Position numbers and translations under genes: made by a program
Shown here: one piece after another, positions 35,529-44,222 of the stretch
Layout of the letters: every line of letters begins with the position of its first letter
How positions within the stretch are numbered: the stretch's first letter is position 1
NCBI RefSeq assembly: GCF_011769525.1
Contig: NZ_CP050440.1
Span: 62,001-126,000 of the forward strand
Direction of reading: 5' to 3'
Length of the DNA stretch: 64,000 nt
Source of the DNA: Tolypothrix sp. PCC 7910
GTDB lineage: Bacteria; Cyanobacteriota; Cyanobacteriia; Cyanobacteriales; Nostocaceae
Notes under the pieces: generated by a model
Told to the model about the DNA's origin: nothing
The model's database searches: none
The model's input: the letters and a program-made list of their open reading frames with translations, nothing else

Positions 35529-37316
35529 ATGCAAATCTGCCAAAATCTTCATTGCTCAAATCCCTTCAATCCTGATAGTAACAAGTTTTGTATGAGTTGC
35601 GGACAAAGCAACTTTGGTAAGCTACTGGGAAACCGCTACCGTGTCTTAAAACTATTAGGTGAAGGTGGTTTTGGCAAGACTTACGCTGCAGAAGACACAG
35701 GTAGATTTGATGATGCTTGTGTTATCAAACAATTCTTTCCTCAAGTATCTGGAACTGCTGCATTAACCAAAGCAGCAGAATTATTTAAGCAAGAAGCAAA
35801 ACGCTTGTTTGAACTTGGAGAAAATCACCCTCAAATTCCTAGATTGTTGGCTTATTTTGAACAAGGCTCAAGCTTATATTTAGTACAAGAATTTGTTCAA
35901 GGAGAGACTTTATTAGCAGAACTCCAGCAACAAGCATTTAGCGAAGAACAAATTCAGCAACTTTTAGCTGATTTATTACCAGTTCTGCAATTTATCCACG
36001 ATCGCAACGTCATTCATCGAGATATTAAACCAGAAAATATCATGCGCCGTCAAAAAGACGGCAAACTGGTGTTAATTGACTTTGGTGGCGCGAAACAAGT
36101 TACCCAAACGAGTTTAGCGAGACAAGCTACAGGAATTTATACTATCGGTTATGCACCCAGTGAGCAAATGGCAGGATTTGCTTCCCCAGCAAGTGATTTA
36201 TATGCTTTGGGTGCAACTTGTGTGCGTTTATTAACTCAATACTTGGCTGCACAAGATGCAAATGGAAACCTCTGCGATCGCCTTTATGATCCTTATAATG
36301 CTGAATGGTTATGGCGAGAAAGATTACAAGAAAAAGGTGTAACGATAAGTGATGAGTTAGGACAAATTCTCGACAAGTTACTCAAACAAGTGGCAAGAGA
36401 AAGATATCAATCAGCCACAGAAGTTTTACAAGATTTAAATTTTAAAGCAATAATTAAAGTAATTCCACAATCTCAATCTATTCCTGTTCAACCCATTCAA
36501 ATACATAATACTTTATCACTTAAAACTTTTGAATTTGATGTGATAACAGTAGACTCAAGAAGTAAACAAATTAGCCGTAACCTTCGTAGCGCCAATTTCT
36601 TTGAAGAAGACTTAGGAAATGGTGTAATTCTCGAAATGGTCTATATTCGTGGCGGTACATTTATGATGGGTTCAAAGCTACCAGAAGGATATGATAGCGA
36701 AAAACCACAGCATAAAGTCAAAGTTTCTCAATTTTTTATGGGTAGATATGAAGTCACCCAAGCACAGTATCAAGCAATCATGGGTACGAATCCCTCCCAA
36801 TTTAAAGGAGAGAAATTTCCTGTGGAAAAGGTAAGTTGGAATGATGCTGTAGAATTCTGTCAAAAATTAAGGCAGAAAACAGGACGCATCTATCGACTAC
36901 CTAGCGAAGCAGAATGGGAATATGCTTGTCGTGCTGAAACTACTACACCTTTTCATTTTGGTGAAACCATCACCACAGACTTAGCCAACTATGACGGAAA
37001 TGATTATCCCTCGGGACAAAGAGTCTAATATCGTCAGCAGACAATGCATGTAGGGAGTTTTCCACCCAACGCCCTTGGTTTATATGATATGCACGGTAAT
37101 GTATGGGAATGGTGTGAAGATTACTGGCATGACAATTATAACGGTGCATCAACTGATGGTAGCCCTTGGTTAACTGGTGGTGATACTAGGTATCGGCTAC
37201 TGCGCGGCGGTTCTTGGCTAAACTGCCCGAGAAACTGTGGTAGTGTGTATCGCTTCTGGTATGGTGAAAATTCCCATTACGATAGTATTGGTTTTCGTGT
37301 CGTCTTCAGCGCGTAA
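35529..37316 (+). pseudogene. Zn-ribbon Ser/Thr kinase with C-terminal FGE/SUMF1 domain, interrupted by an in-frame stop
   Basis: A 595-residue frame broken by TAA at codon 500 (37026-37028). Before it: a four-Cys ribbon (C4, C9, C21, C24), a kinase domain (about 37-310) with GEGGFGKTY, K67, HRDIKPEN (H163-D165) and DFGGAK (D184), a linker, and the first part of an FGE-sulfatase domain (MVYIRGGTFMMGS, VTQAQYQAIMG, RLPSEAEWEYACRAE). After it, in the same frame: YRQQTMHVGSFPPNALGLYDMHGNVWEWCEDYW, LLRGGSWLNC and GFRVVFSA. An intact homologue of the same layout is at 50365-52203. The first 499 residues could still yield an active kinase lacking a complete C-terminal domain. Only one substitution separates TAA from CAA; a sequencing error is possible. 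Confidence 0.82.
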
Positions 37317-37383
37317 GAAATTTGGTTTAATATTCTGTCTATAATTATAGAAACTTGGATAATTCCTGAGTTACGCCTGATGT

Positions 37384-37536
37384 GAATTAGAAACGCCGCA
37401 ACCCAAGATTGCAGTTTATCAACTAATGGAAGATGAATACCAAGTTAATCAGTTTCGGGGTAATTATCGGATAATATCATTAACCTTGCAGCAGTTAAAT
37501 TTGGCTGTTCAACAGTTATTTGAAGTAATAAAATAA
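37384..37536 (+). pseudogene. C-terminal remnant of an Uma2-family (DUF820) endonuclease
   Basis: A 50-codon open stretch reads ELETPQPKIAVYQLMEDEYQ, VNQFRGNYRIISLTLQQLNL and AVQQLFEVIK before a stop. This is the usual tail of Uma2/DUF820 proteins, which are abundant in cyanobacteria. There is an upstream stop and no catalytic core, so it is a relic. Confidence 0.6.
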
Positions 37537-37646
37537 GCAGCGCGATCGTTATTTTCTTAAGGTAATCTATATCTATAGTAGTTATGCAGTTTTTGTATAA
37601 GGTATAACCTCAAAAACTAATTCTACCCTGCTGGAGGATTTAAAAT

Positions 37647-37889
37647 ATGAACGCTCACAAAATAGAAGTCGTTTTAACTGAAGATGGAACTTTAACACTA
37701 CAAGGTTTACCTTTTTATGCAGGTGATACTGTAGAAGTCATTATTTTAGAAGCTAAAACCTCAGATCACCAACAAAAACCACAAGCATATTCTGATGCAA
37801 ATCTTTATCCTTTGCATAATACACAACCATACTGTTATGACGATCCAACAGAGCCAGTCGCTTTAGAAGATTGGGAAGTTTTACAATGA
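37647..37889 (+). CDS. Antitoxin of a VapBC-type pair
   Basis: 80 residues. The N-terminus (KIEVVLTEDGTLTLQGLPFYAGDTVEVIILE) has the short beta-hairpin look of AbrB/SpoVT-like cyanobacterial antitoxins, followed by an acidic tail that would wrap the toxin. A strong GGAGG site precedes the ATG. The stop overlaps the toxin start by four bases (ATGA at 37886-37889), the normal coupling of toxin-antitoxin operons. The partner VapC is frameshifted, so this antitoxin may now be an orphan. Confidence 0.78.
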   Translation: MNAHKIEVVLTEDGTLTLQGLPFYAGDTVEVIILEAKTSDHQQKPQAYSDANLYPLHNTQPYCYDDPTEPVALEDWEVLQ

Positions 37890-38280
37890 TTGTACTTGAT
37901 ACTCATATCTGGGTTTGGTGGGTACAAAATGATTCGCGATTAACCAAACAACAGCAGAAATGGTTGCAAAACTATGTGACAGATGGTTTAGTTTAGGAGT
38001 TAGCATTCTTTCTTGTTGGGAGGTAGCAAAATTGGTAGAGAAAAAAAGACTAATTTTGCCTTTGTCTATTGATCAATGGCTAGAAGCTGCTTTAGCTTAT
38101 CCAGGAGTACAACTATTAAATTTGTCTTTACCGATTATCGTTGATTCAACTCAATTAAGTGGTTTCCATAGCGACCCATTTGATCAACTAATTGTGGCTA
38201 CAGCCCGATTTTATAATTGTCCTTTATTAACGGTATATGAAAAAATTCTCAACTATCCAGATGTCCAAACACTCAAGTAG
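37886..38280 (+). pseudogene. vapC: PIN-domain toxin VapC, frameshifted by a 5-bp duplication
   Basis: Reads MIVLDTHIWVWWVQNDSRLT then KQQQKWLQNYVTDG and meets a stop shortly after. The rest of the PIN domain continues in another frame from LGVSILSCWEVAKLVEKKRL through FHSDPFDQLIVATARFYNCPL to the stop at 38280. At the junction GTTTA is present twice (37986-37990 and 37991-37995); removing one copy restores DGLGVSI and a normal protein of about 130 residues with the conserved acidic residues (D5, E in CWEV, D in DPFD). Intact toxin is therefore not made unless slippage occurs. Confidence 0.85.
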
Positions 38281-38284
38281 ATAA

Positions 38285-39149
38285 GGCTTGCTGAAAAAAA
38301 GAAAAGGTCACAGTCTCTAGATTCTCAGAGCAAAAAAGTAGATTCCGGTGCAAGATAAGAAGGTAAAATAGCTGAAAATCCTGGCATCACTGTGGTCAGC
38401 CCCAACCAAGTGTATCCAATGTAACCATGTACCGAAAAGAAGAATCAACTCCAATTCCATCGTCAAGCTTCTTCCTTCCATTTGAGGGAAAGTTATCATC
38501 AGATAATCGATGGGTAATTATGGCTGATTTAATACTGTGGAAAGAATTTGAGTCGGAATATTCTTCGGGATTTTCTCCAGAGATGGGCGCACCCGCAAAA
38601 TCTTTTCGGATGGCATTAGGGGCATTAATAATCAAGGAAAAGCTAGGGATAAGCGATAGGGAAACAGCTACACGGGATATTATCCAGAATCCGTCCATGT
38701 TGATAAAATTTATCGAACTAGAAAGAACCGAGCTTGGTGCAAAGAAAGAGGTATTAGAATCAGTGGAGTTCCTTGAGGAAGACCTCCAAAAAATGTGAGT
38801 AAAGAACAAAAGAGGCAAGCTCAAGAGGACGAAAGGATTCGTAATTCTATTGAAGGAAAGTTTGGACAAGCGAAAAGAAGATTTAGCCTGAGTAGAGTGA
38901 TGGCGAAACTGTCTCATACTTCTCAAACAGCAATTTCTATTACTTTTTTAGTAATGAATCTTTCTACTCACCTGTCACGGGTTTTTTGTGCCTTCTTATG
39001 TCTATTTTTGAAAACTACACCTTTTTTACCACCTATTATTACTAATAATAATATTGTTCTAAAAATAAACAATAAAAATTTATCACTGACTCTTGCTTCC
39101 GTAGCTAATTAATCTTTTTCTGGTTTTTCATCACTTTTTCAGCAACCCC
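38285..39149 (+). mobile_element. Internally deleted IS5-like insertion element
   Basis: Bounded by similar ends: GGCTTGCTGAAAAA at the left and, on the opposite strand, GGGTTGCTGAAAAA at the right (about 38285 and 39149). The interior carries both ends of a transposase gene but lacks the middle. About 865 bases, clearly shorter than an intact element of this type. Confidence 0.65.
38427..39112 (+). pseudogene. IS5-family transposase remnant (N- and C-terminal parts)
   Basis: The first part (38427-38798) reads MYRKEESTPIPSSSFFLPFE, NRWVIMADLI, MGAPAKSFRMALGALIIKEKLGISDRET: the N-terminal domain of IS5-group transposases. The second part (38795-39112), in another frame, reads RIRNSIEGKFGQAKRRFSLSRVMAKLSHTSQTAISITFLVMNLST, the C-terminal region including the conserved EGKFGQ. 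The central DDE catalytic region between them is lost, so the protein is inactive; the ends could still be mobilised by a related element. Confidence 0.8.
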
Positions 39150-39240
39150 TAATTGGTAATTGGTAATGGGTAATTGGTAATTGATGCCCAATGCCCCATG
39201 CCCCATGCCCTATTCCCCTTTGCCCCTTAATTTGCTAATA
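39150..39240. repeat. STRR heptad repeats upstream of ygfZ
   Basis: AATTGGT/TAATTGG units followed by CCCATGCC and CCCCTTT-type units immediately downstream of the IS5-like element. Confidence 0.75.
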
Positions 39241-39283
39241 TTTCCAATGCGAAAACACTGACACAGAGCAACTCTGCATTACC

Positions 39284-40267
39284 ATGCCAACATCTGCAAT
39301 TGACGCTCAAGACGCAGCAGCTATCCAAGCGGTAAAGGAAGGGGTTGTTGTATGCGATCGCTCTCACTGGGGACGTATCCGTGTTTCTGATGATGACCGC
39401 ATCAGGTTTTTACACAATCAAAGTACTAACGATTTCCAAAGTCTTAAGCCTGGGCAAGGGTGTGATACGGTGATGGTGACATCCACCGCCCGGACGATAG
39501 ATTTAGTCACTGCCTATGTTTTAGAGGATGCGGTGTTATTGTTGGTTTCGCCTAACCGCCGCGAATTTATCATGCAGTGGTTAGACCGCTATATCTTTTT
39601 TGCGGATAAAGTCCAATTAACCGATGTGACTGATGAAACAGCCACTTTGAGTTTAATTGGCCCTGGTAGTGATGGGATTATTGAAAAGTTAGGTGCTGGG
39701 GCAATTATCGGTCAGCCCTACAGCAATCATATTGTAATTAACGATGGGGTAATTGTTGCGGTTGGTAGCGGTTTAGCTTCCCCTGGATATACCTTAATTG
39801 TGCCAATTGCAGAAAAACAAAAACTCTGGAATGAAATTTTAGCATTAGGCGCAGTCGAGTTGAGCGATCGCGCTTGGAATGCGTTGCGAATATTAGAAGG
39901 GCGACCTACCCCAGATGCAGAATTGACAGATGATTACAACCCGTTAGAAGTTGGTTTATGGCAGACTATTTCTTTTAGTAAAGGTTGCTATATCGGTCAA
40001 GAAACCATCGCCCGCTTAAATACATATAAAGGTGTCAAGCAAAACCTCTGGGGAATTAAACTAAATGCTCCTGCGGAAATCGGTGCCACAATTACCGTGG
40101 GTGAGGAAAAAGTCGGCAAACTCACCAGTTACACAGAAACAGCAGACGGCTATTTTGGATTAGGTTACATTCGCACTAAAGCTGGCGGCGTTGGCTTGCA
40201 AGTGCAAGTCGGAGAAACAATAGGTGAAATAGTTGCAGTTCCTTTTGTCTCTCACGAATATCCTTGA
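39284..40267 (+). CDS. ygfZ: Folate-binding YgfZ family protein (Fe-S cluster maintenance)
   Basis: 327 residues, a GcvT-like fold lacking glycine-cleavage activity. The diagnostic block KGCYIGQET is present, with FLHNQSTNDF, LVSPNRREFIMQWLDRYIFF, LRILEGRP and a C-terminal beta-barrel (GYIRTKAG). YgfZ/IBA57-type proteins help assemble or repair certain iron-sulfur enzymes using tetrahydrofolate; the Cys in KGCYIGQE is the conserved functional residue. Cytoplasmic. Stand-alone gene, followed by a large palindrome. Confidence 0.92.
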   Translation: MPTSAIDAQDAAAIQAVKEGVVVCDRSHWGRIRVSDDDRIRFLHNQSTNDFQSLKPGQGCDTVMVTSTARTIDLVTAYVLEDAVLLLVSPNRREFIMQWLDRYIFFADKVQLTDVTDETATLSLIGPGSDGIIEKLGAGAIIGQPYSNHIVINDGVIVAVGSGLASPGYTLIVPIAEKQKLWNEILALGAVELSDRAWNALRILEGRPTPDAELTDDYNPLEVGLWQTISFSKGCYIGQETIARLNTYKGVKQNLWGIKLNAPAEIGATITVGEEKVGKLTSYTETADGYFGLGYIRTKAGGVGLQVQVGETIGEIVAVPFVSHEYP

Positions 40268-40287
40268 GGGTTTCACAGATTCATCAA

Positions 40288-40351
40288 GTAGGGGCACGGC
40301 ATCCACAATCTTCTGGTACATACAATAATCTTATCGGTGCCGTGCCCCTAC
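40288..40351. repeat. Large palindrome after ygfZ (14-bp perfect arms)
   Basis: GTAGGGGCACGGCA (40288-40301) is the exact inverse of 40338-40351, separated by 36 bases. It lies between convergent ygfZ and the ABC ATPase gene, so it may end both transcripts; no U-run follows on the plus strand. Confidence 0.65.
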
Positions 40352-40388
40352 CAGGATATTCCTCTTTTCCCCTTTCACCCAAAAGCGG

Positions 40389-41291
40389 TTAATCTAACCT
40401 ACGTCCCGTTAGTTCCACAAAAATATCTTCTAAATTAGAAGGACGCACCATCATTCCGGTTTTATTCTGCTGTTGTTCTAGATAATCGTTGGCTGCTGCT
40501 AGGGTAGGGAAAAACAAATATTCCCAACTATTTGCAGTATCACCCTCTACCTGATTAACATCTACCTGCTTCATTACCAAACCTTCACCATAAGTAGAGC
40601 GTAATTCTTGTAGAGTTCCCAAAGAAATTAACTGACCACTATCCATAATGCCGATGCGTCCTGGTTTTGCTGAACCAAAAGCATCACACAAATATTCCAC
40701 CTCATCCATGTAATGGGTGGTCAGTAGTATTGTCATTCCTTGCTTATTCAAATCGCGAATAATTTCCCACAGTCTGCGCCTCGTTTGGGGATCTAGTCCT
40801 ACTGTCGGTTCGTCCAAAAATAAAATTTGTGGTTGATGTAATAAGGCTCTCGCTATTTGTAAGCGTCGCTTCATCCCACCAGACAGGGTTTTTACCAAAT
40901 CATTACGTCTGTCTGCTAGTTCGACATACTCTAACCATTGATTAATTTTTTGCTGGCGCTGCGGATTGGGAATGTGATGTAGTCTCCCATGCAGTTCCAT
41001 ATTTTCCCATACTGTTAAATCGCCATCAACGCTAACTTGCTGTAAAACTACACCAATAGATTGTTTAGCGAGCATGGATTCATTCACTACATCATACCCA
41101 CCTACCTCAAGCCGTCCTTGGGATGGTTTCGTGAGTGTAGTTAGCATCCGAATTGTGGTAGATTTACCTGCACCGTTGGGGCCAAGGAGGGCAAATATTT
41201 CGCCCGTCTCAATGGTAAAAGACAGGTCATTGACGACAGGGCGTTTATCGTAAAATTTGTAGACGTTTTCTAGGGAAACAGCAGCAGTCAC
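40389..41291 (-). CDS. DrrA/CcmA-type ABC transporter ATP-binding protein
   Basis: About 300 residues from the GTG at 41289-41291 (MTAAVSLENVYKFYDKRPVV), favoured because AGGAGA lies just upstream. A longer frame to a TTG at 41342 would add residues encoded by an interspersed GGAGACGCT-type repeat. Walker A GPNGAGKST, Q-loop LQQVSVD, signature LSGGMKRRLQIARAL, Walker B ILFLDEPTVGLDPQTRRRLW and H-loop TTHYMDE are intact; a C-terminal extension (RPSNLEDIFVELTGR) is typical of daunorubicin-resistance-type exporters. No permease gene is adjacent, so its partner is encoded elsewhere. Substrate unknown. Confidence 0.87.
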   Translation of the reverse strand: MTAAVSLENVYKFYDKRPVVNDLSFTIETGEIFALLGPNGAGKSTTIRMLTTLTKPSQGRLEVGGYDVVNESMLAKQSIGVVLQQVSVDGDLTVWENMELHGRLHHIPNPQRQQKINQWLEYVELADRRNDLVKTLSGGMKRRLQIARALLHQPQILFLDEPTVGLDPQTRRRLWEIIRDLNKQGMTILLTTHYMDEVEYLCDAFGSAKPGRIGIMDSGQLISLGTLQELRSTYGEGLVMKQVDVNQVEGDTANSWEYLFFPTLAAANDYLEQQQNKTGMMVRPSNLEDIFVELTGRRLD

Positions 41292-41424
41292 GTCACTTCT
41301 CCTACGGAGACGCTGGGCGAACGCTCCGAATTCAAAATTCAAAATTCAAGACACCCATAAATAAGTTTAAGGGTTTGTATCCTTTTTATTTTCGGTCTTG
41401 GCTCGATTGCTAACACTACTTCAA

Positions 41425-41563
41425 GACATACGCAATTGGCACAGTGATCCTCTGGCATAAGAGTCAAGAGTCAAGGGTCAAGGGTCAAAAATTCAGATTT
41501 TTTGGACTTTTGACATTTGACCCTGGACAGCCTAAACGAAAAAAATGTGACACTTGCGTAAGT
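41425..41563. mobile_element. MITE-like dispersed element, copy 2 (uninterrupted)
   Basis: 139 bases with the same ends and interior as 28990-29248: GACATACGCAATTGGCACAG at one end and TGACACTTGCGTAAGTC at the other. No coding capacity. Includes three short GTCAAGG-type direct repeats. Confidence 0.75.
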
Positions 41564-41580
41564 CCTAACCCTAATAAACT

Positions 41581-41630
41581 ATGCCCACTGTCACCAGATT
41601 AACTGGGTACGAGTGGGCATGGTTTTTACA
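41581..41630 (-). terminator. Hairpin between ABC ATPase and peptidoglycan-binding genes
   Basis: ATGCCCACT (41581-41589) pairs with AGTGGGCAT (41612-41620), with an inner CCAG/CTGG stem. It lies about 50 bases after the stop of the minus-strand gene at 41673 and may end that transcript; on the plus strand GGTTTTT follows. Confidence 0.5.
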
Positions 41631-41672
41631 TTATGAAGTAGCTATATTACAGCAAAATAGAGATCTAAAACC

Positions 41673-42578
41673 TCATCCAGGGACAGTTTTTAGGAAATCA
41701 TCCCCAGGAATAACTGTAGTGTAGAATACGTAGTCATTATTAGCTAAAAAGCGGCGGTCTTGTTTAATAATCGCCATAAATTCGCGATGTCCTTCGCGTC
41801 TACGTCCTACTAAACAACCTGCGCTGGCATTCTTAATATCATTAACTGGCGCATCATAGCCCCAGTGTTGATTGACTTGGAAAAGACCAGTATCAAGTTT
41901 GTCACCAGTGCGTTGAAAATCTTTGTTAAAATCTCGATGCACAGTAATCGGTGCAACTTGGATTAAGGCTTCGTGGCGGTCTGCGTTACCGTGGTATCCA
42001 ACAGCCCAAGCTTTGTATTGACCAAATTTAATTCTGGCAGCCCCAGCGGGATTCATAGGATTATAGGTGTAATAGCTACCTGGTTCGGTGGTTGCTTGCC
42101 AGTGATTAACAATTTTGGGTACACCCTCTACTATTTCAATGACAATGCGTCTGTCGTTAAATTGATTGGGTGTATCCTCATTGAGAGTCCAATCTTCATT
42201 CATTCCCTCTATATAAACAATGTTATATTGTTTGGCTCCTGTGAATACTTGATAATTTTTTAATTGCAAGTATTTGACAATTCGGCTGGGAATGCTATTG
42301 CTAAGTTTTAAAGCTGGTTGTGGTAATTCTTCCGGTTTCGTTTCAATTAAATTTTTGGCGGTAACTGCGCCTAAATAATCATTTTCTCCAGACTTCGTTA
42401 ATTCCTGGAATGTTTTTAGTGCTGTTGCGGAAACAGGCCCAAATTTACCATCTGCTGGCGGATCTAACAGACCTAAACCAATTAGTAAAACTTGAATCTG
42501 ACGGCTTAATTCTACATCTTCACCAATTGCCTCAAAGTTCCATTTTTCTTGTTTTCCTAAGAAATCTTGTAGTTTCAT
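41673..42578 (-). CDS. Peptidoglycan-binding protein with putative peptidase-like C-terminal domain
   Basis: 301 residues without a signal peptide. The first ~85 residues form a PG_binding_1 domain (IQVLLIGLGLLDPPADGKFGPVSATALKTFQEL). The remainder holds VHRDFN, DTGLFQVNQHWGYDAP and SAGCLVGRRREGHREFM, a His/Asp/Cys pattern reminiscent of phage-type endolysin or L,D-peptidase modules, but I cannot name the family securely. A cell-wall-acting role is likely. The neighbouring divergent gene (43263) is also lysozyme-like, so the two may be phage-derived or jointly used for wall remodelling. No holin or other phage genes are visible. Confidence 0.72.
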   Translation of the reverse strand: MKLQDFLGKQEKWNFEAIGEDVELSRQIQVLLIGLGLLDPPADGKFGPVSATALKTFQELTKSGENDYLGAVTAKNLIETKPEELPQPALKLSNSIPSRIVKYLQLKNYQVFTGAKQYNIVYIEGMNEDWTLNEDTPNQFNDRRIVIEIVEGVPKIVNHWQATTEPGSYYTYNPMNPAGAARIKFGQYKAWAVGYHGNADRHEALIQVAPITVHRDFNKDFQRTGDKLDTGLFQVNQHWGYDAPVNDIKNASAGCLVGRRREGHREFMAIIKQDRRFLANNDYVFYTTVIPGDDFLKTVPG

Positions 42579-43262
42579 CTCGTAATTGCCTCTATTATCT
42601 ACTTGCTAGCTAAGTCCAAAAATGCTTGTGTGTGTTGATTCTGTTTGAGAAGCTAACCTAAGATACAAATTTTGTCAAAATTGCTACTTATTAATATACG
42701 ATACGAGTATATATTTAAGTACATATTTGCTGCTTAAAAAGCACTTATATAGTGTAAGTGAAGGAAGTTATTTAGTAAAATATTTCCGTAGACACGTAAC
42801 GTAAATTAAATTATCGCTACAAAGCTATAGCCATTTTCAATTGGTGTCATCTAAATGTTTCATCGGGCCATAGTAGCCGTTTAGTTCTTAAGGTTGCATT
42901 AACTTCTGCTGTACTCAAGGAATCTGGTTTGATTCCTCAATTTATTTACATGGAGGAGGAAGCGACAGGGAACAGAAAAGAAGCGAGAAATATGTACTCA
43001 GCCTTTAAAAATCAAAAAATCAAATAGCACTTCGCAGCACTTCTATATATAGTTATTTACCCTTGTACCCTCAGTGTCAAGGAATATCATTTTTGTATAA
43101 ATAAATTTACAATTAAACCTGTACGGTTACTACGGTATCATTAAATACCTATTTTTGATAAGAAAAACTTAATTTTTTGTATCAATAAATGTAAACACAA
43201 GGAAAATAAGTTACCTTTGTGGCACAAAAAAAATCCAGTGCGATCGCTGAGTGTTCAGAACA
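42579..43262. other. Intergenic region between two cell-wall hydrolase-like genes
   Basis: About 680 AT-rich bases separating divergent genes. No coding sequence supported. One HIP1 site occurs near 43240. Promoters not identifiable by eye. Confidence 0.5.
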
Positions 43263-43877
43263 ATGACAACAAATACATCACTTCGTCTTCGCGATTTAAA
43301 ATCAGAATATCAAAAGCTATGGAATCGCTGCGAAATTAAAACGGAGAAATTGGCTCCTACTCAAGATACAGTTGCAATCATCCGCACAAATCGCGGACGT
43401 TATGAAGCATTGCAGCACAAGCTAAATGTACCTTGGTACTTCATTGCTGTCATCCACAATATGGAATCATCCCTGAAGTTCACCAGACATCTGCACAATG
43501 GTGACTCGCTGAAAAAGCGTACATATAACGAACCAGCGGGTAGGCCAATTGCTGCACCAATCAACGGCTGGGGAGCCGGATATACTTGGGAAGAAAGTGC
43601 AATTGATGCCTTGGTACTTCATGAATTCGATCAAGTAAAAGATTGGAGCTTGGCAGCACAGCTTTGGCAAATTGAAAAATATAATGGTTTTGGCTATAGG
43701 CTGTACCATCCAGAGGTTCTCAATCCTTATTTATGGTCAGCTACTAATCTTTATAGCCGAGGTAAATATACAAGTGATGGGGACTGGGATGATGATGCGG
43801 TTTCCGATCAAGTTGGTGTGGCTGCTTTGCTCAAAATTTTGCTGAAAGTAGAAAATCTGCAAATCTCGTTAATGTGA
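43263..43877 (+). CDS. Lysozyme-like (phage endolysin type) protein
   Basis: About 204 residues from the ATG at 43263; a GTG at 43251 would add four. The block WYFIAVIHNMESSLKFTRHLHNGDSL, then RPIAAPINGWGAGYTWEESAIDAL, WSLAAQLWQIEKYNGFGYR and LWSATNLYSRGKYTSDGDWD, corresponds to a widespread lysozyme-fold family seen in bacterial and phage genomes; the Glu in HNMES is the likely catalytic acid. No signal peptide, so export would need lysis or a special route. It faces away from the peptidoglycan-binding gene at 41673. Confidence 0.75.
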   Translation: MTTNTSLRLRDLKSEYQKLWNRCEIKTEKLAPTQDTVAIIRTNRGRYEALQHKLNVPWYFIAVIHNMESSLKFTRHLHNGDSLKKRTYNEPAGRPIAAPINGWGAGYTWEESAIDALVLHEFDQVKDWSLAAQLWQIEKYNGFGYRLYHPEVLNPYLWSATNLYSRGKYTSDGDWDDDAVSDQVGVAALLKILLKVENLQISLM

Positions 43878-43937
43878 GGATAAGTCGGTCGGCGAAATTA
43901 AAGATAGCTGGCTGAGGCTGTCATTTATCCTTGGTCA

Positions 43938-44119
43938 TTGGTAAGGATTTCAATAATCAAAGGTAGACCAATCATTTTAATTATTGACGAAACTGGAGAT
44001 CGTAAAAAAGGCTCATCAACAGATTATGTAAAAAGGCAGTATATAGGAAATTTAGGAAAGATTGAGAATGGAATTGTTGTAGTAACAGCGTATGGTATGT
44101 TCTGCGGAATGACCTTTCC
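43938..44119 (+). pseudogene. IS701-type transposase fragment
   Basis: Reads KGRPIILIIDETGDRKKGSS, TDYVKRQYIGNLGKIENGIV and VVTAYGMFCGMTFP, the first catalytic Asp region (DETGD) of IS701-family transposases. Homology ends abruptly at about 44119, where an opposite-strand transposase fragment begins. Neither end of the gene is present. Confidence 0.75.
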
Positions 44120-44222
44120 GTATTCCCAACATCGTGACTCGACCACTAAGAGCTAACATCGCCAGGATTATTTTGTTCAACTGCCGCATTGTTGTCGCGT
44201 TTATTTCCGGCAGAATGTCATA
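44120..44222 (-). pseudogene. IS4-type transposase N-terminal fragment
   Basis: On the minus strand this reads DILPEINATTMRQLNKIILA then MLALSGRVTMLGI, the N-terminal segment of IS4-like cyanobacterial transposases, cut at the junction with the IS701 fragment. Its other end overlaps the last codon and stop of the RND permease gene. Confidence 0.65.
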
